A DNA stretch of 64,000 nt, taken from NCBI GenBank assembly GCA_016845585.1, contig JAERSO010000036.1, forward strand, positions 1 to 64,000. The letters are read 5' to 3'. The first letter of the stretch is position 1, and each line of letters begins with the position of its first letter. The stretch is from Acidimicrobiaceae bacterium. Lineage in GTDB: Bacteria > Actinomycetota > Acidimicrobiia > Acidimicrobiales > Aldehydirespiratoraceae. Positions 33,204 through 42,883 of this stretch are shown here, piece after piece. The translations under genes were made by a program, and so were the position numbers. The notes under the pieces were generated by a model. It had not been told where the DNA came from. It saw only the letters and a list, made by a program, of their open reading frames with translations, and searched no databases.

Positions 33204-34576
33204 GACGCCGCTTCGTCTTCGGCTTCACGACCGTGGCCACGGCTCTGTTCGGCGCCGTCGGGCCCGCGTCGGCGCATGGAATCGGCGGCCGTACTGATCT
33301 GCCTCTGCCGGCGTGGCAGCTGGCGTGGGCGGCCGGTTTCGCGGTTGCCAGCTCATTCGTCGCGCTCGGCGCGTTCTGGTCAACGCCCCGGCTCGAGGCC
33401 GCGGCTGCGGGTCGTGCGCTGTTGAGTGTTCGATCCGCCGGCCCACGGATTCTGTTCGGACTCACGCGCCTGTTCGGCCTCTTCCTCTTCGCGGTTGTGC
33501 TCATCGCCGCATGGACCGGCAACGTGAACACCGCGGTCAACATCTCCGGTGACGCGTTCTTGATCTGGTTCTGGGTCGGGCTGCAGATCGCGTCGTTCTT
33601 GATCGGTGATGTCTGGCGACTGTTCAACCCGTACGAGACCATCGCCGACGGCGCCGCCTGGCTACGCGCCAGGAGCCGGGGGGAGTCGCTCACCGCGATC
33701 GAGCACGAGGGGACGACCCTGTGGCCGGCAGTGGCCGCGATCTTCGCCTACCTCTGGTACGAGCTCGCCTACCACTCGACCGCCTCGCCACGATCGATCG
33801 CCGTCTTCCTGACGGTCTACAGCCTGGCCATGCTCGGCGGCGCCGCTCGCAACGGGCGCGGCTTCGTACGCACGGCGGACGGATTCGCGGTGCTCTTCAC
33901 CAAGTTGTCGGCGATGGCGCCGCTGTTCGTCGAGGACGGCCGGCTCCGGGCCCGCTCGCCCCTCACCGGGCTGAGCCGCCTGCCCCGCACTCCGGGGACC
34001 GTGCCGTTCGTGCTGGTGGTGCTCGGTTCGACCACGTTCGACGGCTTCACCCGCAGCTCGTTCTGGCTCGACGTGGCCGGGAGCCAGGCAGGCTGGGAAC
34101 GCACGATCACGAGCACTGTTGGCCTGCTCGTCATCACCGGACTGGTGGCGATGGTCTACCTCGTGGCCATGAGCATGATGTCGTCGCTCACCGGTGAAGA
34201 TGCCTCCGATCTCAGCGAGATCTTCGGGCCCACGCTGGTGCCGATCGCCGCGGCCTACGCGGTGGCTCACTACTTCAGCCTGCTCGTGCTCGACGGGCAG
34301 CGGATGTTCATCCAGATCAGCGACCCCTTCGGCAAGGGCTGGGACGTCTTCGGCACCAAGGACTACGCCATCGACTTCACGCTGGTGTCGCCGTCGACGA
34401 TCGCGTGGGTCCAGACCCTCGCCATCGCGATCGGGCACGTGCTCGGAGTGGCGGCGGCCCACGATGTCGCAATCAGCCGTTACGACCACCGCACTGCGGT
34501 CCGGTCGCAGTATCCGATGCTGTTCGTGATGATCCTCTACACGGTGATCGGGTTGTTCCTCCTGCTGGGTGCCTAG
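33200..34576 (+). CDS. Polytopic membrane protein, fenitrothion-hydrolase-like
   Basis: 458 residues. A signal-like N-terminus ending in ASAHGIGGRTDLPLP is followed by about ten membrane segments, with FNPYETIADG, FTRSSFWLD and WDVFGTKDYAIDF between them. It matches the actinobacterial membrane family usually annotated as fenitrothion hydrolase; the true role is unclear. An AGGAG ribosome site seven bases before an ATG at 33180 opens an eight-codon frame ending in a GTGA overlap with this gene, so translation may be coupled. Overlaps the convergent hydrolase by four bases. Confidence 0.75.
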   Translation: MRRRFVFGFTTVATALFGAVGPASAHGIGGRTDLPLPAWQLAWAAGFAVASSFVALGAFWSTPRLEAAAAGRALLSVRSAGPRILFGLTRLFGLFLFAVVLIAAWTGNVNTAVNISGDAFLIWFWVGLQIASFLIGDVWRLFNPYETIADGAAWLRARSRGESLTAIEHEGTTLWPAVAAIFAYLWYELAYHSTASPRSIAVFLTVYSLAMLGGAARNGRGFVRTADGFAVLFTKLSAMAPLFVEDGRLRARSPLTGLSRLPRTPGTVPFVLVVLGSTTFDGFTRSSFWLDVAGSQAGWERTITSTVGLLVITGLVAMVYLVAMSMMSSLTGEDASDLSEIFGPTLVPIAAAYAVAHYFSLLVLDGQRMFIQISDPFGKGWDVFGTKDYAIDFTLVSPSTIAWVQTLAIAIGHVLGVAAAHDVAISRYDHRTAVRSQYPMLFVMILYTVIGLFLLLGA

Positions 34577-35370
34577 GCGTTCGCCAGCAGTCGATCGCCG
34601 AGGAAGGTCAGGGTCCGGTTCAGCGCGACCTGGGTCGGGTGATCGGGAGTTGTGTCAGGAGCGAGGTCCTCGGTGAGGACGCTGTGGGCCAGCTTTTCGA
34701 TCTCGGGGTGGAGGGCGTCGTCTGGGCTGGTGATCTCTTCGGAGAGGAAGTTCTCGCCGAGTGCGCCGCGAAGCGTCGCGAACCGAGAGGCGGGTACGGC
34801 GGGGTCACTCGTGAACCGGAGTCCGAGCACCGGGCAGTCGGCTTCCGCCCGTTCGGCGACGGCGCGAAGCTGATCGGCGTCGAGACCGACGCTCGCAGAC
34901 CGCGCCTTTCCGAGGGGTAGCGGCTGCGACGGCTGGGACAGGACGGGCGCGATCACGGCGTCTTCCAGCATCATGGCCAGGCCGTAGCCGCCGGTGAAGC
35001 ACATGCCGACGAATCCGATCCCAGGCCCACCGTGGCGTTCGTGCAGGGATCGGGCGAGCGCCCGCAGCCACACGGTGGCCGGTGCCGTGTCCCCGAGCGC
35101 GAACGCGTGGAACTCGCGGCTGATGCACGAGCGCAACAGCACCCGCATCGCCCGAGGCCGGGTGCTCGGCTTGCCGGGCGTGCCGAACATGGACGGGATC
35201 GCGACCGACATGCCCAGATCGACGAGGCGGTCGGCGAAGGCGACAACGGTCGGCGTGACCCCAGGGATCTCGGGGGCGACCAGCACACATGGTCCGCTCC
35301 CGCGATGGAACACCTCATGGGTGATCCCGTCGTGAGAGAAGGTCTCGCTGGTGTAGTCGCTGAGTGGCAT
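34573..35370 (-). CDS. Dienelactone hydrolase family protein
   Basis: 265-residue alpha/beta hydrolase with nucleophile Cys124 in VGMCFTGG, the dienelactone hydrolase pattern. It has a distinct C-terminus, and an unambiguous late His is not visible, so the triad cannot be completed by eye. No close similarity to the other dienelactone-type gene at 3867. Tail-to-tail overlap with the membrane-protein gene. Confidence 0.8.
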   Translation of the reverse strand: MPLSDYTSETFSHDGITHEVFHRGSGPCVLVAPEIPGVTPTVVAFADRLVDLGMSVAIPSMFGTPGKPSTRPRAMRVLLRSCISREFHAFALGDTAPATVWLRALARSLHERHGGPGIGFVGMCFTGGYGLAMMLEDAVIAPVLSQPSQPLPLGKARSASVGLDADQLRAVAERAEADCPVLGLRFTSDPAVPASRFATLRGALGENFLSEEITSPDDALHPEIEKLAHSVLTEDLAPDTTPDHPTQVALNRTLTFLGDRLLANA

Positions 35371-35436
35371 CGGGCAATCTTGTCACGCCGCGCTGACCCC
35401 GGCTCGTGGCCGCGCTGATCGAAACTATTGCGGTTC

Positions 35437-35445
35437 TGTTACGAT
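35437..35445 (+). promoter_or_regulatory. Extended -10 (TGT-TACGAT)
   Basis: A TGn extension sits directly before TACGAT; the hexamer ends nine bases before GTG 35455, giving a near-leaderless start for the M23 peptidase. No -35 at normal spacing is evident. Confidence 0.45.
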
Positions 35446-35454
35446 CCACAGGCT

Positions 35455-36783
35455 GTGCAAATCGGAGGCGATCGATCCAAGCGGCCCTGGCGCCGGGTGA
35501 AGGCTCGATCCTTCGCGGGCGTGGCGCTGGTGCTCGCGGCCACGCTCGCACTCGGGTCGAGCAGCGTTGCCCAGGGTGAGATCGACGATCTCCGCGATGA
35601 GCGGGAGAGCAATCGACGTGATGCCGCCCAGGTCGCGGCCGAACTCGACGCGTTGTCCGCTGAGGACGCGGAGCTGGCCGAGGCGCTCATGGCCCTCGAC
35701 GCGCACATCGTCCTCCAGGAACAGAAGGTGGCCGCAAGTCTCGAAGCCATCGCCGCCGCGGAGGAAGAGGCCGCCGAGGCTCGGCATCGGGCTGCCGCGA
35801 TCGGTGATGAGATCGGCGTGGTGCGTGAGCGGCTCCGGCGCAGTGCCGTGGAAGCCTTCGTCGGCCCCGGTGACGGTGGGCTCGCCGAACTCGACGCCGA
35901 CGATCTCGTTGCCTCGGCGGTGCGCGAGTCGCTGCGCGAACAGATCATCGGCAACGAATACGACCTCGTGGACGAGCTTCGATCGAAGGAGGCCGAGCAG
36001 GCGCATGCCGAGCGTGTGGCCGAGGAGTTGGTCGCGGTCGTCGAGACGGAGCGAGTCGACCTCGAGGAACGGCTGGCCGAACTCGACGAGGCGCGACGCG
36101 AAGCCGAGGAGCTCCGGGCGCAGGTCGAGGTGCGCGTCGCGAAATGGCGTGCCGTCGGGGCGGAGATCGAGGCAGCCGATGCGGCGATCGCTCTCGAGAT
36201 CCGACAGCTCGAGGCCGAGGCACAGCGCAGGGCGCAGGAGGAAGAGGCGCGCCGCATGGCGGAGGAGGAAGCGGCCCGCCGCGCTGCCGAGGAAGCCGCA
36301 ATCGCCGAAGCGGAGGCCGAAGAGACCGACAACGAAGAGACCGACGACGCTGACGCGCAGGACGCCGACGGTCCTGAGCCACCTGCTGCGGGGGAGTTCG
36401 TTTTCAGTCATCGACCGGTGCCAGGCGTGATCACGAGTCCGTTCGGCGATCGGGTGCATCCGATCTTCGGCACGGTGCGGGCCCACAAGGGGATCGACTT
36501 CGACGGCGATCGAGGCGAGCCCATCATCGCCGGCGCCGACGGTGTCGTACTCGCCGCCGGCTGGCGCAACGGCTACGGCAACACCGTGGTGCTCAGCCAC
36601 GGCAATGGCTTCACCACGCTCTACGCACACATGACCGATGTCGGCGTCAGTGCCGGTCAGTCGGTTTCGGGCGGCGAAACGCTCGGCACGGTGGGGAGCA
36701 CTGGCTGGTCGACCGGACCTCATCTTCACCTCGAGGTGCGTGTCGACGGGATCGCGGTCGACCCGGGACCATATCTGCCCTAG
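35455..36783 (+). CDS. M23 peptidase with coiled coil (EnvC/NlpD-like)
   Basis: About 442 residues: a basic N-terminus and signal peptide (FAGVALVLAATLALGSSSVAQ), a long Ala/Glu/Arg-rich coiled coil (about 45-295), an acidic linker (EETDNEETDD) and a C-terminal lysostaphin-type domain. Zinc ligands are His and Asp in AHKGIDFDGD and the HLHLEV motif. It would cut or regulate cutting of peptidoglycan at the cell surface, as EnvC-type proteins do in division. GTG 35455 is chosen by the upstream -10; GTG 35497 is possible. Confidence 0.88.
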   Translation: MQIGGDRSKRPWRRVKARSFAGVALVLAATLALGSSSVAQGEIDDLRDERESNRRDAAQVAAELDALSAEDAELAEALMALDAHIVLQEQKVAASLEAIAAAEEEAAEARHRAAAIGDEIGVVRERLRRSAVEAFVGPGDGGLAELDADDLVASAVRESLREQIIGNEYDLVDELRSKEAEQAHAERVAEELVAVVETERVDLEERLAELDEARREAEELRAQVEVRVAKWRAVGAEIEAADAAIALEIRQLEAEAQRRAQEEEARRMAEEEAARRAAEEAAIAEAEAEETDNEETDDADAQDADGPEPPAAGEFVFSHRPVPGVITSPFGDRVHPIFGTVRAHKGIDFDGDRGEPIIAGADGVVLAAGWRNGYGNTVVLSHGNGFTTLYAHMTDVGVSAGQSVSGGETLGTVGSTGWSTGPHLHLEVRVDGIAVDPGPYLP

Positions 36784-36793
36784 GGTTCTCACT

Positions 36794-37606
36794 GTGCGTG
36801 AGGCGAATGAACACCAAGAGTGGGCGACCGTGCGCGGGTTCGCATGGCGAATCTGTGACCGGCGCCTGCCCGCGCGCTCGCTCACCACTGCGGGGCTGAT
36901 CGTCGGGGTATGCCTCGTGGCGATCGGGTTGAGCGCGTCGGTGCTCACGAAACCAGTCGACGTCGAGGCACTCGCGGCACCCGGCACCGACCCCGAGACC
37001 GCGGTGGCCGGTGCAGTCGAGATCCGCCAGCATGATCTCTCCCCGGCCGCGCTGGGGGACCTGATCGTGGTACGGATCTCCGTCACCGCGTGTGGCGATC
37101 GGGCCGTTGCCACCGGTGTCGTCATCGGCGAGGGGCTGATCATCACGGCCGCCCACGCGGTCGGTGACGCCGGCCTGGTCCGCGTTGACGCGGGCGGCAC
37201 GGTCACCGGTGAGGTCCTCGGCGTCTTCGCCGACGGGCGCGACCTCGCGTTGATCTCGGTCGACACCGGCGCGGTTCGGGCGCCTTCGCTGGCCGCCGTT
37301 CCCGCGCTGGGTGAGCCCATCACCGTCGTCGGATTCCCGGGCGGCGGCCCCCGCACCACCACCGTTGGTCCCCACGTCGATGCTCCGACACTCGCCGCCG
37401 ACCTGTTCGCCGGTGAGCTCGTGGGCATGGATGCAGACATCGGGGTCGGCTTCTCCGGTGGTCCCGCCCTCGATGCAGTGGGGAATCTGATCGGCATCGT
37501 CGTCGGGGCTGAGACCGCCACGGGCAGGGGGATCGTCTCCGTGCTCGGTGATCCGATCGACCATGCCACACCGCTGACCGACGGAGCGTGTGCGCCCACC
37601 GCCTGA
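36794..37606 (+). CDS. Membrane-anchored trypsin-like serine protease
   Basis: 270 residues with one N-terminal membrane segment (about 30-50) and an S1-type protease domain. Catalytic His in ITAAHAVGD, Asp in GRDLALI and Ser in GFSGGPAL, where GNSGGP is usual. It lacks a PDZ domain. The active site would face outward, near the M23 peptidase, with which it may be co-transcribed (10 bases apart). Target unknown. Confidence 0.8.
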   Translation: MREANEHQEWATVRGFAWRICDRRLPARSLTTAGLIVGVCLVAIGLSASVLTKPVDVEALAAPGTDPETAVAGAVEIRQHDLSPAALGDLIVVRISVTACGDRAVATGVVIGEGLIITAAHAVGDAGLVRVDAGGTVTGEVLGVFADGRDLALISVDTGAVRAPSLAAVPALGEPITVVGFPGGGPRTTTVGPHVDAPTLAADLFAGELVGMDADIGVGFSGGPALDAVGNLIGIVVGAETATGRGIVSVLGDPIDHATPLTDGACAPTA

Positions 37607-37635
37607 GCCTCGGGACTCACCTGCACCGGTCGGGT

Positions 37636-37641
37636 TACGCT
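37636..37641 (+). promoter_or_regulatory. -10 hexamer TACGCT before thiN-like gene
   Basis: TACGCT ends 6 bases before GTG 37648 and decides that start over the longer frame. Confidence 0.45.
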
Positions 37642-37647
37642 CGCGGC

Positions 37648-38280
37648 GTGACTGAGCGAACGGCGCTGATCGTTGCCGCGGGTGATGGGCCGATCCCGCA
37701 GCGTTGGATCCGCGAAGCGAATCTCATCGTTGCCGCCGACGGCGGTCTCGCGAACGTGGTGGCCGCCGGCCTCACGGCGGACGTCGTGGTCGGTGACATG
37801 GACTCGGTGGATGGCGAACAGCTCAGGGCCGTGGAGGTCTCGGGTGCGGCAATCGAACGCCACCCCGTGGGCAAGGACGAGAGCGACCTCGAGCTCGCGC
37901 TCCAGACGAGCATGGATCGCGGTGCCGACCGGGCATTCGTCGTGGTCCGTGACGGCGGGCGCCTCGACCATTCGCTGGCCAACCTCGCCGTCTTGGCGTC
38001 GCCGCGGTGGCAGACAGTGGAGATCGACGCACTGGTCGGCGGCAGCCTCGTCTGGCCCATCCACAGCGTTCGCACGCTTCCGTTGGCGGCCGGGGCCCAT
38101 TTGTCGCTGCACGCAATGGGCGGTACGGCTGAGGGAGTCGTCAGCCGCGGTGTCCTCTACACCCTCGATGATGAGCGGCTGGATCCGCTGGTGGCTCGTG
38201 GCATAGCGAACGTGGTCGAGCATGCGAACCCGACGGTTGAGCTGGAATCCGGCGTTCTCCTGGCCATCAGCTCGCCGTAG
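37648..38280 (+). CDS. Thiamine pyrophosphokinase
   Basis: 210 residues. Motifs of the enzyme that moves a pyrophosphate from ATP to thiamine: AADGGLAN, the metal-binding GDMDSVDGEQL, HPVGKDESDLELAL and GGRLDHSLANL, then the thiamine-binding beta-sandwich (HSVRTLPLAAGAHLSL). Length is normal. The GTG start follows a probable leaderless promoter. Neighbours are unrelated, so it likely acts in salvage of thiamine. Confidence 0.92.
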   Translation: MTERTALIVAAGDGPIPQRWIREANLIVAADGGLANVVAAGLTADVVVGDMDSVDGEQLRAVEVSGAAIERHPVGKDESDLELALQTSMDRGADRAFVVVRDGGRLDHSLANLAVLASPRWQTVEIDALVGGSLVWPIHSVRTLPLAAGAHLSLHAMGGTAEGVVSRGVLYTLDDERLDPLVARGIANVVEHANPTVELESGVLLAISSP

Positions 38281-38331
38281 CGGCGCGGGAGCCTCGCTGG
38301 TGGACAGCACCCGTGATGGGATCGGTCGGCG

Positions 38332-39054
38332 CTAGAAGACACCCCGGGCGAGCGCCGCCATTGCCGCAGAGGTCGCGAGGACGAGTACGCCGGCACGGAG
38401 CTGGGTGGGGTTGACGCGGGCCCTGAGGGGGCCGGAAATCAAGAAGCCGACGAGGCCCCAGGGCATCAACGCGAGTCCGACGAGGAGTTCGTCGATGCCG
38501 AGCCGCCCCGCGGCGGCGATCCCGATCAGCGTGACTCCGACACCGAGGGCGAAGGTGGCGCCCATCGTCGAGCGGAGCGCGGGTCCGTCGAGGTGCTGCA
38601 GCGTGAGCGCGATCGGCGGACCACCCACACTCGCTGTCGTCGCCGTGAAACCGGCGACCACGCCCGCGGACGTGAACACCCGTCGAGTGGCGGGCAGCGT
38701 GAGTCCCCACACGGAGAGCGCGACCGCGGTCAAGATGAGTACGCCGATGAGGATCTGCATCGTGGCCACCGAGACCGATGCCAGCACGATTGCCCCGATT
38801 GCGGTGCCGGGGATCCGGCCCACCACGACGCATCGAACCGGTGTCCACTGGATGTCGCTGCGTTCCCGGGCGGCGGTGAACAATGCCATGACGAGTGTTG
38901 CGATGAAGATCGGCGCGGGGAGCAGATCAGGGTCCAGCACCGCGAAGAAGGGCACCGCCAGCAGATTCGAACCGAAACCGATCGTCCCTTGGACCGTCGT
39001 GCCCACGAGCAGAGCGAATCCCGCGAGAAGCAACACATCGGTTTCGACGATCAT
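38332..39054 (-). CDS. TauE/SafE family membrane transporter
   Basis: 240 residues with seven to eight membrane segments and the two-repeat pattern of the family: TVQGTIGFGSNLLAVP near the N-terminus and FTATTASVGGPPIALTL in the second half. Members export sulfite, sulfoacetate or other organosulfur anions. ATG 39054 lies seven bases after the stop of the ABC gene, so it is the last gene of that operon. Confidence 0.85.
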   Translation of the reverse strand: MIVETDVLLLAGFALLVGTTVQGTIGFGSNLLAVPFFAVLDPDLLPAPIFIATLVMALFTAARERSDIQWTPVRCVVVGRIPGTAIGAIVLASVSVATMQILIGVLILTAVALSVWGLTLPATRRVFTSAGVVAGFTATTASVGGPPIALTLQHLDGPALRSTMGATFALGVGVTLIGIAAAGRLGIDELLVGLALMPWGLVGFLISGPLRARVNPTQLRAGVLVLATSAAMAALARGVF

Positions 39055-39061
39055 TCGAGAT

Positions 39062-40972
39062 CTACTCGGCTCCGCCGTGGGCGACCCAGGTCTCGTACAT
39101 GCCGGCGTAGCGCCCGCGTTGAGCGACGAGTTCGTCGTGCGATCCGAGTTCGACGATCTCGCCGGCATCGACCACGGCGATACGGTCGGCGCGACGGGCA
39201 GTGGCGAGACGATGGGCGATGATCACCGCCGTGCGGCCCTCGAGGACAACATCGAGCGCCTGCTCGACGCGGGATTCCGAGTTGAGGTCGAGGTTCGAGG
39301 TGGCCTCGTCCAGGACGAGGACCCTCGGCCGGGCGACGAACGCCCGGGCGAGGGCGAGGAGTTGGCGTTCACCCGCGGACAACGAGGCTCCCCGTTCGTG
39401 CACGGGTGCATCGAGGCCGCCGAGTCGATCGACGAGATCGTCGATGCCGACGGCCTGCAACGCCTCGCGCAACTCCTCATCGGAGGCGTCGGCGCGGGCG
39501 AAGGCGACATTGTCGCGAACCCGGCCGGCGAAAAGGAACGGCTCCTGGGGGACGACGCCGAGTTGTGAGCGCAACGACTTCAGGGTGACCGTCTGGAGGT
39601 CGTGGCCGTCGATCGTGATCGAACCCGAGTCGGGGTCGTGGAACCGGGTGATCAGGCGTGCGATGGTGGACTTCCCCGAACCGGTTTCTCCGACGAAGGC
39701 GACGGTCTCGCCCGGGTGGATCTCGAGATCGATGTTGTGCAGGACAGGCCGACCGGGTTCGTAGGAGAACGTGACACTGCGAAGGGCAATCTCGCCATCG
39801 ATCGGTGGAAGCTCGGTCGCATCAGGAGCCTGGGCCACGATCGGTTCGGTGCTGAGCAGTTCGCGCAGCTTCACGATCGCCGCGCCACCCTGCTGGTAGC
39901 TGTTGTAGAGCTGGACGAGGGTCTGGACCGGTGCGAAGAACGAGGTGAGGAACAGGAGGAAAGCGGCCATTTCGCCCACCGTGATCCTGCCGTTGGCCGT
40001 CATGACCCCGCCGATGCCGAGAAGGATCGCTTGTGTGGCGATGCCGATCATCTCCGTACCCGGCGCGTAGGTCGAGTTGGCCCGCGCGGTGGCGATGGCG
40101 GCGTCGCGATGCTCACCGACGACCCGACGGTGGTTGCGGAGGTTGACCGTGCGGCGGTTGTGGGCCGCGATGACCCTGACACCGGCGAGGGACTCCTGCA
40201 GGTCCGAAAGGAGATCCGCAATGCGGTTGCGAACACGCAGGTAGCCGATCGAGGAGACCTTGCGGAACCAGAGAGAACTCAGCAGGGTCGGGGGGAGCGC
40301 CACTGCGAGCGTGATCGTGGCCAACAGTGGGTCGTACCAGAAGAGCGCCGCGGTGATGACGAGAAGAGTGAAGACCTGGACAAGCAGGTTGACGATGCCC
40401 TCCTGGAAAAGCACGGCCAGTGCTTCGATGTCGGAAGTCATGCGGGTCAGGAGAACCCCGGCCTTCTCGTCGGTGTAGAACGCGATGCCCTGGCGCTGGA
40501 GGTGAGAGAACACCCGTATGCGCAGCGTCTCGTTGAGTCGTTCGCCCAGACGACCGGTGTAGGAAACCCGGGCCCAACCGAGGGCGGCGGCGAGGATGAC
40601 CGCCACGACATAGATGCCGGCCATGGTGACCAGCACACTCTTGTTGTTCGCCCGCACACCATCATCGATGCCGATCTGGGTGAGCACGGGACCGAGTTGG
40701 AGCGCGATGGTTTCGATGGCGACGAGGCCGATCGCTCCGAGCAATCGGAATCGGTGGGGCCGAAGGAAGCTTGGCAACGAGAATGGTTGGCGGTCCCAGA
40801 CGTCGGGCTCCCATGACACCTCGGGGACTGTGTGCTCCGGCTCGTGTTCGAGGACCGCTTCGACCCTGCGGCGCAGGTCGCCGGGGACATCGGCGGCGGG
40901 GAGTCCCGCGGCCGCGTTGGCCTGCATCGACGTGGGTCCGCCCATCCCCCCGCCGCCGCCCATCGAGAACAT
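39062..40972 (-). CDS. ABC exporter half-transporter (catalytic NBD)
   Basis: 636 residues: an extended N-terminus, six TM helices (about 75-370) and a nucleotide-binding domain. Walker A GETGSGKST, signature LSAGERQLL (nonstandard, usually LSGGQ), Walker B VLVLDEATSNLD with the catalytic Glu, and H-loop IAHRLAT. It pairs with the following-described partner to form a heterodimer. Its ATG shares a base with the partner's TGA (TGATG). Lipid or drug export is likely. Confidence 0.9.
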   Translation of the reverse strand: MFSMGGGGGMGGPTSMQANAAAGLPAADVPGDLRRRVEAVLEHEPEHTVPEVSWEPDVWDRQPFSLPSFLRPHRFRLLGAIGLVAIETIALQLGPVLTQIGIDDGVRANNKSVLVTMAGIYVVAVILAAALGWARVSYTGRLGERLNETLRIRVFSHLQRQGIAFYTDEKAGVLLTRMTSDIEALAVLFQEGIVNLLVQVFTLLVITAALFWYDPLLATITLAVALPPTLLSSLWFRKVSSIGYLRVRNRIADLLSDLQESLAGVRVIAAHNRRTVNLRNHRRVVGEHRDAAIATARANSTYAPGTEMIGIATQAILLGIGGVMTANGRITVGEMAAFLLFLTSFFAPVQTLVQLYNSYQQGGAAIVKLRELLSTEPIVAQAPDATELPPIDGEIALRSVTFSYEPGRPVLHNIDLEIHPGETVAFVGETGSGKSTIARLITRFHDPDSGSITIDGHDLQTVTLKSLRSQLGVVPQEPFLFAGRVRDNVAFARADASDEELREALQAVGIDDLVDRLGGLDAPVHERGASLSAGERQLLALARAFVARPRVLVLDEATSNLDLNSESRVEQALDVVLEGRTAVIIAHRLATARRADRIAVVDAGEIVELGSHDELVAQRGRYAGMYETWVAHGGAE

Positions 40973-42810
40973 CAGGCGTCCCCGCTGTTCGTGGTGTCGG
41001 CGAGGATGGCCGCGTATCGGGGATTCGAAGCGAGGAGGTCGTGGTGGCGCCCGGTGTCGGACACACGTCCGTCCTCGATCAGCACCACACGATCCGCGAG
41101 CGCGATCGTCGAGAGTCGGTGAGCGATCAGAATCGTCGTGCGACTGGCGCGCCGGCGCCTGAGTGCGTCATGGATGCGTTCCTCGACTGCGACGTCGATC
41201 GCGCTCGTGGCGTCGTCGAGCACGAGGACCGCAGGGTCGGCGACCAGCGTGCGGGCGATCGCGAGCCGTTGGCGCTGGCCGCCCGAGAGGGTCAGACCCC
41301 GCTCGCCGATCTCGGTCTCGGCGCCCTGGGGGAGATCGGCGACGAACTCGGCGGCCGCCGAATCCTCGATCGCGGCAGCGACGGTGGCGTCGTCACAATC
41401 GGGGCGGGCGAAGGCCACGTTGTTGTGCACGGAGGTGGCGAAGAGGAAGGGGTCGTCGGTGACCTGCGAGACCGCCGTGCGGAGTTCGGAGACCTTCAGC
41501 TCGCGTACGTCGTGACCATCGATTCTCACCGACCCCGAATCGACGTCGTAGAAGCGCGGGAGAAGTCTTGCGATCGTGGACTTTCCCGATCCGGTGGCGC
41601 CGACGAGCGCGATCGTCTCGCCGGGCGCGATCGAGAAGGACAGACCGTTCAGGACGGATTCCCCGTCGCCGGCCGGGTAGGAGAAACGGACGTCGTCGAA
41701 CTCGACTCGACCGTGCACGGCACGGAGCGGCGTCGGGTCGATCGGATCCTGGATCGTTGGTTCCTCGTCGAGGATCTCGAAGACCCGGAGTGCCGCCGCC
41801 CCGGCCCGTTCCCACTGCAGAAGGATGAAACCGAGCATGCGGAACGGGGCCGCCAACAACACGACGTAGGTGCTGAACGCCACGAGGTGCCCGACATCGA
41901 TCTGGCCGTCGATGGCCTGTTGCCCGCCGTAGAACAGGACCAGCGCGAGCCCGAGGCGGGGGAGCGACTCCATTGCCGGGGCGTGGCGGGCGCGGGTCTC
42001 GGCGAGCGTCGTGCCGGCCCAGCGCAACCGGCGGGCGGCGCCGGCCAGCACCTGCACCTGCCGCTTCTCCTGAGCGAACGCCTTCACGACCCGGATGCCC
42101 TGGATGTTCTCGTCGACGATCGTGGCGACGTCGGCCTGCCGAGCGGTGACGACCCATGAGAGCGGGAACATGCGGTTTCGGAGCCGGAGTCCGATGATAT
42201 AGACGAACGGCAGGGGTGCGAGGGCGACGACGGTGAGCGTGATGTCGACCAGAAGCATGACGACCAGCGCGATTCCGAGCATCACGACCTGCATCGCCAC
42301 GAGCGGGCCGAAGGCGAACAGCATCTGGATCGACCGGATGTCGGTGTTCGCCCGGCTGATGATCTGGCCACCCTGGGTGCGGTCCCAGAAGTCGAACGAC
42401 AGCTCGGTGAGACGCTCGTACATCAGATTGCGGAGATCGTTCTCGATCCGCAGCGCGGATCGGAACAGCCCGAAGCGGTAGGCGAACCCGAAGACGAAAC
42501 GGATCACGGCCAGAACGCCGAGCGTGATGACGAAGGGTCTGACCGAATTGCCGTTGTCGACCGCGTTGATGCCGCGACCGATCATGATCGGGACGAGCAC
42601 GGTGGCGGTGATGCCGATCAGTCCTGCCGTGATCGACGCGACGAACGACAGCTTCTGCGCCCAGACGACCGGCCAAATGCGTCGGACCCAGAAGAGGCTG
42701 GCGTCCGGATCGATCGCGGCGACCGGACGCGGGTAACGGGGGTCATCGGTACGGGTGGAAGTCCCCGCCTCGTCGATCGTGGCCCCGCTCCCGGGCACTA
42801 CGCTTGGCAT
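40972..42810 (-). CDS. ABC exporter half-transporter (degenerate Walker B)
   Basis: 612 residues, six TM helices then the nucleotide-binding domain: Walker A GATGSGKST, standard signature LSGGQRQRL, Walker B VLVLDDATSAID with Asp in place of the catalytic Glu, H-loop IAHRLST. In a heterodimer this Asp faces the partner's altered LSAGE signature, giving one degenerate and one competent ATP site, as in TM287/288 and BmrCD. First gene of the operon; start ATG 42810, divergent from a CNNM-type gene. Confidence 0.9.
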   Translation of the reverse strand: MPSVVPGSGATIDEAGTSTRTDDPRYPRPVAAIDPDASLFWVRRIWPVVWAQKLSFVASITAGLIGITATVLVPIMIGRGINAVDNGNSVRPFVITLGVLAVIRFVFGFAYRFGLFRSALRIENDLRNLMYERLTELSFDFWDRTQGGQIISRANTDIRSIQMLFAFGPLVAMQVVMLGIALVVMLLVDITLTVVALAPLPFVYIIGLRLRNRMFPLSWVVTARQADVATIVDENIQGIRVVKAFAQEKRQVQVLAGAARRLRWAGTTLAETRARHAPAMESLPRLGLALVLFYGGQQAIDGQIDVGHLVAFSTYVVLLAAPFRMLGFILLQWERAGAAALRVFEILDEEPTIQDPIDPTPLRAVHGRVEFDDVRFSYPAGDGESVLNGLSFSIAPGETIALVGATGSGKSTIARLLPRFYDVDSGSVRIDGHDVRELKVSELRTAVSQVTDDPFLFATSVHNNVAFARPDCDDATVAAAIEDSAAAEFVADLPQGAETEIGERGLTLSGGQRQRLAIARTLVADPAVLVLDDATSAIDVAVEERIHDALRRRRASRTTILIAHRLSTIALADRVVLIEDGRVSDTGRHHDLLASNPRYAAILADTTNSGDA

Positions 42811-42883
42811 CCGCTACACCGTACGCACAGTTCCCCTCAACCCACCCAGTTCCACCCGCCACGGATCCGATGGAGGACCCGAC

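Noticed and set aside
35425-38310. Long minus-strand open frame (961 codons)
   Set aside because: It lies antisense to three well-supported genes (M23 peptidase, serine protease, thiamine pyrophosphokinase) and its translation has no recognisable domain; it is a GC-rich shadow frame.
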